NCBI GenBank assembly: GCA_914767715.1 | Contig: OU612066.1 | Span: 8,685,001-8,749,000 of the forward strand | Source: Membranipora membranacea | Lineage: Eukaryota; Bryozoa; Gymnolaemata; Cheilostomatida; Membraniporidae | Reading direction: 5' to 3' | Length of the DNA: 64,000 nucleotides | Shown: piece by piece, positions 49,201 to 59,517 of the stretch | How the letters are laid out: the number at the start of each line of letters is the position of its first letter | Numbering within the stretch: position 1 is the first letter of the stretch | Translations under genes and position numbers: made by a program | The notes under the pieces: generated by a model | Told to the model about the DNA's origin: nothing | What the model saw: only the letters and a program-made list of their open reading frames with translations | The model's database searches: none

Positions 49201-51537
49201 TTGAAAATGATCCTCTCGGTATGTAAGCTTTGTAAACTAGTTGAAATTTTTTATTTTGCGATGGCAGATTAGCCTTTTCATCAGAAAACCCAAATACTGG
49301 CCAGAGAATCTCCAAGCATACACTGACAAGGGAGACAAGTCCTGTTGCTGAGTGAACGAGACCTGCTAGGCCTCCCAAATAGCTCGCTCATTGATGGGAC
49401 TATATAGATTCTGAGTAAACGATTTGTGAACCAATTATGTCAAAAGACTACATAAGCGATAAGTTTGAGCAAAGTGAGAGTGACAATTTGCTTTAAAAAG
49501 AATTGTTCATTCTAATTAAAAGACACTCATTATCATCACTTCTATGAAAAGAAAAAAACTCACCTCTTTTTTGCGCAATGCAATATCAAACACATCATCA
49601 AAACTATCAAGCTTGTCTGCATTCACTGTTATTCTACAACAAAAGCAATATATCAAGCAACGAAAGCAATGAAGTTTCTGTTTAAATCAAGTGCGTGCAG
49701 GTTGCGGATGTTTCGCTCTGTCGTTCCGGCAGGCGAGTGTGGCGTCGAGAGTTCTAGTCGGGCAGTCTCTGCTCTAGCTTTGTGCTATCTGACTGTCCCA
49801 TTGCTTTTTAACTTTTTATATACCTTTGATACCGTTTACTCATTCTAGTTTTTATAGTAAGCAATAAACACAAACACACATAAAAAAAAAGAAGACTTGG
49901 TGGTATCACAAAATCTTGAACTAAATTTTACAACTTGTATGGAATCAAGTTTGTGGTCAGAGTCTAACCAGATGTAAGTGAATAAGACTGTTACCTGGAA
50001 TTATCGTGCAGCTCCAGAGTAACTGAGTAATCTTCAGCCACACTACTTCTGCCTATCCATCCATCAAGTTCAACATATATTGACTCATTACCATATGGCT
50101 GTAAAATCATGTTACATATTATGTTTTTGGTAATTTTGTTGAATACTCTATATGGCAAGTTTAAGCTCAGAGTTCACAAGAATTGACATTTTCAGATCTG
50201 ATCCGAGACCAATAATTCGATATACAGTGTCACGTCAAAGAATTCCGGTATCAACCACTGGAATATGGTCTTACAAGTTAGTTCGCCGATAGGTACAAGG
50301 GAGTCAACAAGTTTACAGTGCCCATATTTTTTAAATGGTTTGTGGAAACCACAGTCATGAACATCTCGCTGTTTAACTGATCATCACATAACAGTATTAA
50401 GACCACTCCCTATTAGAGTATCCTTTACTTACATGAGGATCTTCAAGCAGCTTACTGCTGACTTGAGAGATGATCTGATTGGTTCCTTTTATCTGAAGCC
50501 AGCAGATGACATTACATTCTGTCACAAATCCCTTCTGTCCAGCACCATTGTTCCAGCGAATAATATCACCAGGCATCAACGATCTCTCAATTAACTCCAG
50601 CTATTGAAAAGAAAGAATAAAAAACATAGTTCACAGTGTGGATTATGCTACAATACATAGATTAACAGCTGGTGTCCTACACCATCTGTAGTTGCCTATT
50701 TATGCCTGACAAAACTATACAGTTAACATTTATGATCAAAGAAGCAAGGATGGATTATGACAAGCATACATGCACCCTACATCCATGGCTCTTTTGCTTG
50801 TTTGAGACTCAACAACTCAGCATAATGATCTGCAAAATGATGTTATAGTGAGTTCATTCTTATTAAGAGTACTAGTCTAGAATTAGCCTACTATCAGACT
50901 CCACTTATTTTTAAGTCTAGAATCAAATCCTACACACAAAAACTACGATAGGCAAAAGTTGCCAACACCAAGGCTTGAAACTTCGCTCTTGGGATCACCC
51001 ATTCACATTGAAACAAGGGAGCTTGGTTTGTCAAGTCTCCAGCGGTCATTGGCACCTGGGGCTTGCAACATGCGTTTTGCCTTGTAGTCCAGAGAATAGA
51101 TAGGTGATTGATACCGGACCTAGGCAAAGATCACACTAGGAAGACACCTCATGTCAGGCCAATGTTGCGAAATAATATATAAAATATATGATACAATATA
51201 CAATATATACAATACAATATACAATAGGCATATACAATATATACAATATATAGGCAAGTATCACAAGGTGCAGACTGCAGTAGTAGTGTGTAGTAGTAGT
51301 AGTGAGTGTGTTTACTAGTACCTTAGCTTCATCAACTAGGGTCTCCTGCCCAGTTGGATAGAAAGCAACCCTGACTTTTCCTGGCTTCAGTATATCACCA
51401 TCATCATCTGATGAGTTCTCGTCTTCACTGTACATGTCAGCATAGCTCTCCACCACTGTACCACATTTGACAGTGTTGCCTGTTCTCAAAACAACTTCAT
51501 CTTCATCAAAATACAATGCAGTAGTCCTCTGTTCCAT
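34276..51537 (-). CDS. UBE2O: UBE2O, (E3-independent) E2 ubiquitin-conjugating enzyme
   Basis: About 30 exons: 51322-51537, 50433-50600, 49995-50098, 49564-49633, 48399-48512, 47936-48033, 47289-47469, 46725-46935, 45569-45723, 45203-45305, 44864-44960, 44536-44647, 43865-44002, 43400-43530, 42951-43101, 42638-42724, 42251-42420, 42069-42159, 41830-41934, 41287-41517, 40654-40748, 39908-40022, 39410-39521, 38604-38785, 36987-37049, 36654-36821, 36201-36297, 35712-35833, 35106-35185, 34276-34555. This gives 1348 aa (human 1292). The N-terminal half has SH3/KOW-like substrate-binding segments ([47 protein letters not shown]) and acidic linkers. Then comes a helical region and the UBC fold: [23 protein letters not shown], catalytic Cys in [12 protein letters not shown] (codon 36292-36294), [19 protein letters not shown]. 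The tail ([13 protein letters not shown]) matches the human end. UBE2O acts as combined E2/E3 on orphan ribosomal and other basic proteins. The exon 17/18 junction is uncertain. Confidence 0.94.
35505..35575 (+). repeat. Possible tRNA-derived SINE fragment in UBE2O
   Basis: GGCGCTGGGTATAGAGCCCG followed by AGGTCCGAAACC resembles degenerate A- and B-boxes. Evidence is weak. Confidence 0.3.
35901..36026. mobile_element. Foldback MITE family M1, copy in UBE2O intron 27
   Basis: The left arm starts CAAGTTTGATCCATTATGCC and continues TGCATTTGG. The right arm, in reverse complement, reads CCTTGATCCATTTTGCCTGC and continues ATTTGG. There is no coding content. Confidence 0.85.
37312..38537. mobile_element. 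hAT-like non-autonomous element in UBE2O intron 24
   Basis: The ends are AGGGCTGTG...CACAGCCCT, a 9-bp inverted repeat. Flanks are AATATATT and AATATATA, an 8-bp target duplication with one mismatch. There is no transposase. The interior holds an 11-bp minisatellite (38009-38463). Sequences on both sides of the array recur contiguously at 4452-4701, supporting one mobile unit. Its right end lies 66 bp from the exon 24 donor. Confidence 0.75.
38009..38463. repeat. 11-bp minisatellite, about 41 copies
   Basis: The unit is CAGTAAGATTA with variants CAGTGAGATTA, CAGGAAGATTA and CAGTTAGATTA. The GTGAG form fills most of the first third and the GTAAG form the rest, as expected from local homogenisation. 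Confidence 0.97.
40420..40652. repeat. TA-rich simple sequence in UBE2O intron 21
   Basis: Imperfect repeats of AGATATATGATATATAATAT and relatives, strongly self-complementary. It directly abuts the exon 21 donor. Confidence 0.85.
43702..43738. repeat. Perfect 16-bp inverted repeat (hairpin) in UBE2O intron 13
   Basis: GAGAAGTGTTGACTGA, a 5-nt spacer CAATC, then TCAGTCAACACTTCTC. All 16 pairs are Watson-Crick. Confidence 0.9.
46032..46075. repeat. Foldback repeat in UBE2O intron 8
   Basis: GGTTGTTCTCTCTCTGACG folds on CTCAGAGAGTGGACAACTC with a few mismatches and a loop of about 7 nt. It may be a MITE relic. Confidence 0.6.
48197..48262 (+). repeat. tRNA-like SINE fragment in UBE2O intron 5
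   Basis: GTGTCTCAGTGGTCTAGGCA resembles a tRNA D-arm and A-box. No clear B-box follows. Confidence 0.35.
51165..51262. repeat. ATACAATATA simple repeat beside UBE2O exon 1
   Basis: Runs of ATACAATATA with a second strand-symmetric component, in intron 1 shortly after the exon 1 donor. Confidence 0.8.
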
Positions 51538-51856
51538 TGTATGTCTGTATTAGTGAAGGCGCTTGTTTAGTTCAAATTTGAAAACTAGCTATGTTAAAAT
51601 GCTTTACATCCCAACATCTATAGATGAATTTCACAAGTAATTCAATTTTGTTCCCAAGTTCACTCACACCAAGGGTCCTATACTCACTCACTCTCAGGAA
51701 AATTGCACACAGGAAACTGATAATGCAGAGCTATAATCAATGACAACTTCGACAAACTAACAGCTGTTGCGTTTTAAATGGAGTTATCCCACTCTTCTTT
51801 TATAGAAGAGAGGACAACTGCCGTCAACCAAATGTCAGTGGTGCTTGGGTGCTTGG

Positions 51857-51886
51857 CACCCTCCCTGTCTGGGACCAGGGAGGGTG
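51857..51886. repeat. GC-rich hairpin upstream of UBE2O
   Basis: CACCCTCCCTG, an 8-nt spacer, then CAGGGAGGGTG form a perfect 11-bp stem. A further pair of related GGGAGGG/CTCCCTG elements follows at 51895-51935. Confidence 0.8.
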
Positions 51887-52564
51887 GGATATAAACTCCC
51901 TGTTGGGACAAGGAGGGTGTCCCACCCTTCCTGTTGGGGCAGTGAAATGCATTAAGTGATGATGATCGTGACTGGTTTGGTTTGATATAACTACTCTGAA
52001 ATTTCTTATTTGTTATTCATATTACACAAGTTAGGGTTGCCTGATCACAATACCACAAATAAAAAACATCATCGGCTTAGCGGAAACCATTTTCCTCTGG
52101 CAGATTTAATTTGGGGGCCAGGTTCAGGTTGTGGTGTGGTTTTTGCAAGAGTTAACTGTAATCTGGAGCGGCTATGAAACTTTTAAAACTGATCTATAAG
52201 AAAACATCAAATCTCTACACTGAGCTTTTGAAAACTGAGCTAATTGTGACTTCGAAAGTTTTGACTAAGTACATCTCTGCACTTACCAAACTGGTAGGGA
52301 GGATGAATGAGACACATTACCTACGTCTATATCTAGGTCTATGTTACCCGTTCTGTGTAAGCCACCTCGAGTTCGAGGGGTTTCAGCCTGTGGTTAGGAT
52401 CCATAATATAGCCACAAACCTTTATATAATATTGCATAAATGTTTTAAAGATATAACGAATTTGAGGACAGCACAGTTGAAAACATGGCACATTTGATGC
52501 ACGCAATATTCTCAAGTAGGCTGGTTAAAATTGGGAGTACACTGCTAATTTGTTGATATCAGGA

Positions 52565-52760
52565 TTGCCTAGTTATTATGATTATCAACTCTTGTTACGG
52601 ATATAGGAATTTTTTTCTTAAAAATCTCTCAATTCCAGGTAATAAATTAGTAAGTGGCAATATCAGTCTGAATCTGATATCACAGCTATGGCAGAACCGA
52701 ACTCCTGCTGGAAATGTTGTCTTGCATTGTGCTCCTGAGCTGTAACCGAATTTTAAATTG
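52565..52760. repeat. Diverged duplicate D, copy 1
   Basis: It aligns with 53213-53430 through ATTATTATGATTAT-like starts, TCAGTCTGAATC.GATA and ACCG.ACTCCTGCTG. The minus strand is open and includes CKTTFPAGVRFCHSC, a zinc-ribbon-like CxnC pattern. Confidence 0.6.
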
Positions 52761-53082
52761 AGTTTTTTAAAGGATTCCATTTGAGCTTATTGTGATATTA
52801 TTATTATTATACATTATATATTTGGCAGACAATATCATCCTGGTCGGATGTTTTACATAAAGTGCCAAAGAAATTAATGGAAATTGTTGAGCAAAAACAA
52901 AAGTAAGAGAAAAAAAAGATGTGGTAAGTACGGTGCAATTTAGTCAAGGGGTTGTGGCCTGTGTGTGGGTACCTTCATAAAGCCATCAACATTATGACAT
53001 GATAAATGTGTTTATTGATATAGAGAACACAGGTACAACCAGCACATCAGATGCATGATATCCTGTCACGTAGACATTAGAT

Positions 53083-53180
53083 CAAGCTTATTCAATTGCC
53101 TGCATTCCAGTTGCTCCCCTCCACTGGTCGCGCCGCAGGATCGGGAGCAACTCCGAATGCAGGCAAATGGACCAAACTTG
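53083..53180. mobile_element. Foldback MITE family M1, intergenic copy
   Basis: The right arm in reverse complement is CAAGTTTGGTCCATTTGCCT and continues GCATTCGGAGTTGCTCCC. The left arm is CAAGCTTATTCAATTGCCTG and continues CATTCCAGTTGCTCCCC. This is nearly a perfect palindrome around GGTCGCGCCGCAGGA. Confidence 0.88.
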
Positions 53181-53212
53181 TCATGTAGACATGCAAAAGG
53201 TTATCAGATGTA

Positions 53213-53430
53213 CCTAATTATTATGATTATAATGTTTGGATATAGATATATGGAATTTTCTTCTTGAAATAGATAAATCATTTTTCAATTCGTGATAATA
53301 AATATTTAATAATATAGAGCTGCAAGTTCAGTCTGAATCAGATAATACAGTTGTGACACAACCACCCCTGCTGCATAGAAACTGTTATCTTGTGTGCACC
53401 GGAGCTAGGCTGTAGCTACCATCAATTTCA
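53213..53430. repeat. Diverged duplicate D, copy 2
   Basis: Relative of 52565-52760. Its minus strand has lost the open frame present in copy 1. Confidence 0.6.
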
Positions 53431-55486
53431 TTCCACCGATACTGATACTTTTCATGACAAGAGGAATGTTTGTCTTTTAAGTTAAATACCACCTTTCGAA
53501 CATGCTGGGTATGCAATGCACACGTGTCAGACAATTCCGAGTTAAAAATAAGGTTAACTGGTTCTGCTTGCTCATCAGCTCTTTGAAAATGCATCGTTTT
53601 CACTCAATAAGCTAGTGTATTGCTTCACCCGATGGCTAATACAGCTATCTAGCTGACCATAGATAGGTGGTGAGGTTAATGTGTTCTCTCCATCTTAGTC
53701 TAATCGTAAATAAGTAGTGAAGCTTTTCCAGCCTCCAAGAGCTTTTCTCTCTTTAATAGATTCAAAGTTATCATGTAAAGGAGATTTAAAAATTAATTTA
53801 TCCTTCCAAGTATGAATTTTGTACATAGCTTGTACTTTACAGTGCTCTGCAGTTTATGCAACTTTTAACCTGAGCAACCCCTTCCAGCCCTAGAGCTATT
53901 TCAGCACAATGTGTTGGCAGATAAGATAATATTAATTATAGTTAGATAATGAAGCCACTATCTAAGGTGACATTGTCTGGTAGTGGGAGGGGGGGGGGGG
54001 AGGTATTATAAGTGGCTATTGAAGAATAGATTATAACACAAAACACTATGATACCCTGTTATCTTGCTTGCCCCATCTTGATATGGTGTGATAACTTCAA
54101 TCGGCCATGCTCTATCTCTCAATGATAGCGTGGGAAGCCACATTGACGATTGTTTGTAAAGGATTAGACATAGAAAAGGTAATCATAGGAATAGCATATT
54201 GTTATCATGACCATAGGCATGTTTGTATGTCCTTACCGTCTCTGATTAGGGATTAACACAGGAGGGGGTGGATGACCCAAGTAGAAGAGGTAATGTAATA
54301 TAAATCGTAGTATTGGTCGAAGCACTTTATAGTCACAGAGTAAGGAACAGGATGTATTCTTACTCATTGGTATAGTGTGTCAAGTTTTCTAATCGGGTAG
54401 TGAACAGGTTGTACTTTGAGATAACCTTTAACAAACAGAGTGACACACAGAGGGTAGTGCTCATTTTATCAGGCGAGATTTTTTTAAATCTGTAAATTGA
54501 AACCTTGGATTGTTTTCAGATGATGAGATTAAATATCAAATGCACTTTGAACATTGAACAGTTACCCAAGTCTGCCGACCTGAACTCGATTCTATTCTAA
54601 ATGAAATGGTCGTAAGTTTTAATTCATATCTGAGGTGCGGTTCCATCCTAATAGAATGATCAATTGCAAACTACCTCAGACCATGGACTTTGACCCTGTG
54701 GCCATCTATGAGACCCGTTGCGTTGCGCATGCCTTGTTCGTCACTATTTTAAAGCTCGTTGTCATAGAAATTGCCAGTCTGAAGCTAAAGATATGACAAG
54801 CATGAAAAAAGTGTCATACTGATATTTGCCCTGTTACTCATCCATTGCATTTAGACAGGGGGGTATCGTCAATGAGAGCTGGTTGGGCCGAGCCCTACCA
54901 ATTTTGGCATATATACAACAGTAGTGACTATAGAGAGCAACTCAGCTGGTGCAAAGCCCTACCAATATATTTGTTCAAGGATACCCCCCTGCATTTAGAG
55001 ATATTAAAATGACAGATAACACATTATTGAGATTCAATGTACATCAATGTGTAATTCAATCAACCGGAGCTTCACAGAGCCTGCTTTGCTTCAAGTTTCT
55101 ATCACCAAAGAGTTGCCGTTTTGATCAACAAGAGCAGCCTTGAAAAGCTGAGCGAGAACCCAATTATCAAAAAAGCCACTATTGTCTCCGATTGTAACTT
55201 GCAAAAGCGTAGGTCGCTGCATGCTTCGATACTTGCGGCTCAAATAGTTGGGAACACTACACTGTTGTATGAACTTGCATTATAATACAGACAGGTGTAA
55301 CTACAGAGTGTAGAGGCGTTCTACATTCAACACAGTATGCTGTGTAATAATGATGGAATCTGAAACATTATACACTGTATGTATGTAGACCACACAAATA
55401 TCATGGTAGGTCTGTTATACAGCTGGACATACCACGCAATCTTGTATCAATGTTTCCAAATACCAGAACAACTTGATTATCTGCTG

Positions 55487-55732
55487 TCATGATCTGGTGG
55501 CAAAGCATAACAATAGAACACCAGCAGATAATCCAAAAGCAAAGTAAACCTGTTTGAAAGTTTTCATCCCAGCAACTCTCTTGGAGAGGGTGTTTATCAG
55601 TGCATCTAGGCCTAAGGGGATGCCACAAATGAATAAGTATATTGCAGTGTGATAAGTTTTTATATTTGATACATATGACTTTGAGAAATGAATCAGCAGT
55701 AGACAGGCGGTAAATATGAAAACAAGTACCAT
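55487..55732 (-). CDS. Small hydrophobic ORF, possible exon
   Basis: 81 codons from an ATG, with three hydrophobic stretches (VLVFIFTACLLLIHF, TAIYLFICGIPLGL, VYFAFGLSAGVLLLCF) and stop TGA. A plausible acceptor (GACGATTACAG at about 55762) would extend it as a terminal exon, whose 5' part would then have to lie beyond the elongase gene. I recognise no family. Membrane-like composition and position 120 bp downstream of the elongase are all I can say. Confidence 0.3.
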   Translation of the reverse strand: MVLVFIFTACLLLIHFSKSYVSNIKTYHTAIYLFICGIPLGLDALINTLSKRVAGMKTFKQVYFAFGLSAGVLLLCFATRS

Positions 55733-55854
55733 TACTCCCAAGTTAGTAATTCTTACTGTAATCGTCAGTAGAGATATTCAATCACTAACATGACTGTAAT
55801 GTTTATGATAACAGCACCCGATCGGGCTACACCTGATGGATCACATTAGACAAT

Positions 55855-56895
55855 CTAATTTCTCTTGCGTAGATCATATCCATTGCCGTTACTTATGGTG
55901 TGTCCATTGCTAGAGCCGTTAACTTTGGCTGCGCTTCCATTCATATGCCCATTTGACGTGTGGCTGTGGTCCAAATGTCCGTTACCGTTAGATAGTCCAT
56001 TTGATTTGAGCCCATTGTAACTGACACCGTTTGTGAGGTTTGATGGTTTCGGTGCTGATAGCCTTTGTGGAGGGTTGATGTAGGCATCGTAAAAGAACTT
56101 CAAAAAGAGAAGAAAGTAGCTGAAGTACATTAGGAAGGAGAGTTTCAAATTGTTATCAGTCATCCCACAAGGGATGTTAGCCTGTTTGAGCTTGTACACA
56201 TATACGCCTATGGTGACACCCACGACCATCTGTGAAAGTTGAAATATAGTGATTCCCATTCGGATCCATTTGGGGGCTCGATATTTGAGAGCTCTCATTG
56301 CATAGTAAGCATACATGACCGAGTGTACAGCGTAGTTCATTGAGATATACCACCTGCCGCTAGATGTTCTATCGGTATAGCTAAACCATGTGTATATCAG
56401 TACAGTGATGTGGTGGTACCAGTGAAGGAATATGAGCGGTTGCTTCCTTAGTACGATAAATACTGTATCTCCTAGCTCGACTATCTTGGAGATGCTGAAT
56501 AGAGATGTCCAAAAGGCTAAGACTGGCAGATCGGTCCACCCTCGAGTGCACACGGACTCGTGGAAACCATGCTCTGTCAATGCATAGTACATGTTAGGAA
56601 TGAAGCGAATAGTACCTAACACGCTGAATATAGCTAAGGATCCACTCCATGCTGCTAAGATGTAGCTCAGATCGAAGCGATTATAAGATTGCATAAATTT
56701 CCTCCCTGCGAAGATGGCGATGACATAGACAATAGCAGAGTATATACTAAGATAACAGTTGTCGTCTAGAAATGTTATGATCCTATTGTTCATTTCTATG
56801 TCCTTTTCGAGCCATGTTCCTGTAATGTTCAGGTTCAGCGTGTGGTCGGTGCCTTCTTTCAAATCCATCCTGTCCATGCTGGCAAGTGCTGCCAT
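55855..56895 (-). CDS. ELOVL6: ELOVL6-like very-long-chain fatty acid elongase, intronless
   Basis: A single uninterrupted frame of 346 aa starts at the ATG of MAALASMDRMDLKEG and ends YDLRKRN. Elongases are multi-span ER membrane condensing enzymes extending acyl-CoAs with malonyl-CoA. Diagnostic motifs are in order: SKIVELGDTVF (KxxExxDT), LHWYHHITV (catalytic HxxHH), YISMNYAVHSVMYAYY (NxxxHxxMYxYY) and a late FFYDAYINP. The spacing and HWYHH form fit the ELOVL3/6 branch, which extends saturated and monounsaturated C12-C16 chains. Unusual features are the absence of introns and a hydrophilic tail of about 70 residues rich in Asn-Gly (SNGNGH, SNGHMNGS), ending in a basic motif. The symbol marks the closest subfamily, not proven orthology. 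Confidence 0.9.
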   Translation of the reverse strand: MAALASMDRMDLKEGTDHTLNLNITGTWLEKDIEMNNRIITFLDDNCYLSIYSAIVYVIAIFAGRKFMQSYNRFDLSYILAAWSGSLAIFSVLGTIRFIPNMYYALTEHGFHESVCTRGWTDLPVLAFWTSLFSISKIVELGDTVFIVLRKQPLIFLHWYHHITVLIYTWFSYTDRTSSGRWYISMNYAVHSVMYAYYAMRALKYRAPKWIRMGITIFQLSQMVVGVTIGVYVYKLKQANIPCGMTDNNLKLSFLMYFSYFLLFLKFFYDAYINPPQRLSAPKPSNLTNGVSYNGLKSNGLSNGNGHLDHSHTSNGHMNGSAAKVNGSSNGHTISNGNGYDLRKRN

Positions 56896-59452
56896 TTCTC
56901 CCGTTTTATAGTCCAAGATTTTCAAGTGTTAGATTTTTGACCCAGATATCCAACTAACCGACAATGGCAGAAGTTGTTAACATGCGTGATGTGGACTACA
57001 GACACCGGTGTTTCTATAGTGATTGTTAATCATGCCTGCGACTACGATAATGATAGTAACATGCCATCCTGAATGTGTACTCAAGCATATATGCTCGCGA
57101 TCATTGTAATCCCCGCCCCACATCACCTCATATCTAGGGCTAACAATATTTATTACCCAGCATGCATGACCGCCAGCTTTAATATAATGCTACGCTATCT
57201 TCTAATTACCATACTTTAGGAGCGGCAGAATGTTATTTATTTAGTACGCTAATATTTGCGAACAGCTCTAGCTCAGATAAGGATAACTGGGAATTAATAA
57301 TTATGTTAGAGGACTAGACAATTACAATGATATAGCACGGCAATTAATCATTGCTTGTCAGTATTCGCTTCACTAAACTTATCATTATAATGGGAAAATG
57401 GAAAATTAACTGGCGCTAAAGTCGGTTAGTTCCACATCAGAATCATCGGTTTCCATAGGCGGACCAATTGCAAGCAGTTCTGGAATGAATCGCCATGATC
57501 GGGACCAGAAAGAGCCATCTAACTTTATGTCTGACTTTAGGATTAGCTTTCAGTATAACTTTAGTTCTGACCAGAAAACTCCATCCTGGTGAGGGAGTTA
57601 ATCAAATCAAACTTTAGGTCTTACCATTAGGGATCAAATCACATAATAGCCAAGCGCTGATTTAAAAACTTAATTTTTCTCTATTGAGCTGCATTTAAAT
57701 TATTCCCATTAATTGTATTGTAATATCAAAGAAGGGATTTATTTACAAGCTTTACATGTCTCAAAAGAAAGCCATTCAATTTTCTCAAGCAAGGTTGTTA
57801 CTGTTCATAGCATTGTTTTTAATCCAATTGTAAACTGATTGTTTACAAACATAATAGCCTTGCTGTTAGTTATTTGTGTTGGCTGTGATTTTGTTGATCA
57901 TAATTAATAAATATCTGGAAGTGGCTATCAGTGCATGCGTAACTTTTGCCCTGCAAACTTATCTATCAGTGCTGTATAAATCTGCAGGCCTGTTTACTGT
58001 GCTGACATGCTGCTAATTGATTTAGGATTCTGGATTTTGTTTCTGGATCAATTAATACATGGGCTGTTTCATATATAGTTGCTCAAATCACTGTCCATTA
58101 TTGATATTTGATACAATACCTAAAAAAAGCCATTTTTTATCGATTAGACTGGACATTGCCTTCCTGCTGCTGTTGAAATATGCTCAAAATGTTTTATGAG
58201 CAATTGGCAATGGTATATGAGGCAGGATTTCTGCTCTGCACTCATGAGGGCGCTTTATCTAATAAACAGAAGACACCTCTGCCTATTTTACCACGCAAGA
58301 TGGCTAAATGAAAGCATCGTTCAAGAGAAACAACCATATACATAAAAATATATTACTGTGGTGAGTGAAGTATGACTTCAAGGTGTTGTTTTATGGCTAT
58401 GACTTACATGCATGATTGGTGTTGCTCCATCTTCACACAACCACCACTACAGGCACACTTCTTAAATTTCCGACTGAGCCTGTGGTTTTATAAGGTGAAG
58501 ACATAGACTTAGTCTATGAATGAAGATAAGGAATTTGTGACTGATGAATTAGGAAGTTGTCATGTCACAAATAGGTGGAGGGCAACTCCTTGTAATACCC
58601 AAATATTTGTACTCAACTGATAGCTATGAACTCCCTTGCTGTTAGTGTTATGTAAATGCAGTGATACTAGTGCATGGTTAAGAGGTTTTGATGAAACAGT
58701 CCAGTCCAACAAATGCTTCCATCAGACAGACAAACCAGTGCGCGTAATGCCATAGTGACGGCAAACAGTTTACATGCCTGTATTAACATTGTTATGGTTG
58801 TCAACAAGACAGACGTAACAACTAAGAATATTCATATCATAATATAACTTATTTTGCAATAACCTGATTGAAAAAATATCTTTTGTAACAATGTATGAGA
58901 GGTTGTAACTTGCAATGAATACTTTGCACAATCAAAACGTTTCAATGGCAACTTTTCACTTGGTTATTTGAAAACACACCTGAACTGAATAGGGTAAACT
59001 ATTAAACATTTTTCTTGAGAAGAGGTCTTGAATATTATTATGGAACTTAAGCAGTTTTTTCTCCGAGGAGTTTTGAGATATTGATTGCAACTGTAGGTAT
59101 CAAGCAAGTAGCCGTACCACTACCATTCCTCATACAAAAAGATAAGACCAGACATCGCCAAGTTTGATCAATATGTAAATTCAGAATGACTGCAAATGAA
59201 TGTTTCTGCGTCCTGCTTCTTTCACTAATATTTTATTTCTGATTTGTAGCCTATCCCGTTTGATATATTAATATTGATATAATAATTTAATCAAAAATAT
59301 GCTTAATAATGCATTACAAAATTAACTGTAAAAGTTTTAGAACTTGTTGATTGCATAAAAATTGAACACATTGAGTGTTAATGTTATTAATCGCCTAATT
59401 ATGAGGTTATGGTCAGAAAACTGGTGTCATTGTTATAATTGGTCATGCCATA
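56896..59452. other. Intergenic, elongase to ASNS
   Basis: No exon, long frame or clear repeat seen. It is AT-rich. TTTATT at 59232-59237 could be the minus-strand ASNS poly(A) signal, about 280 nt past the stop codon. Confidence 0.5.
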
Positions 59453-59507
59453 TGACATCATAATGACATCATAATGACGTCATAATGACATCATAATGAC
59501 ATCATAT
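59453..59507. repeat. 11-bp CRE-like tandem array in the ASNS 3' flank
   Basis: Five copies of TGACATCATAA. The third is TGACGTCATAA, containing the palindromic CRE octamer TGACGTCA (59475-59482), and the fifth ends in T. It lies 11-65 nt past the ASNS stop codon. Confidence 0.9.
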
Positions 59508-59517
59508 TATTAGCTAT

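Larger units (their letters stand above)
51538..55486. other. UBE2O upstream region and intergenic space
   Basis: Contains a GC-rich hairpin (51857-51886) about 320 bp before the UBE2O ATG. It also has two diverged copies of a segment of about 200 bp (52565-52760 and 53213-53430), an M1 MITE (53083-53180) and a G12 run (53989-54000). A 107-codon ATG frame at 52174-52497 has no recognisable homology. I annotate no gene. Confidence 0.5.

Noticed and set aside
52174-52497. 107-codon plus-strand ORF with ATG (MKLLKLIYKKTSNLY)
   Set aside because: Low-complexity Lys/Leu/Thr composition, no known domain, and no poly(A) or splice context.
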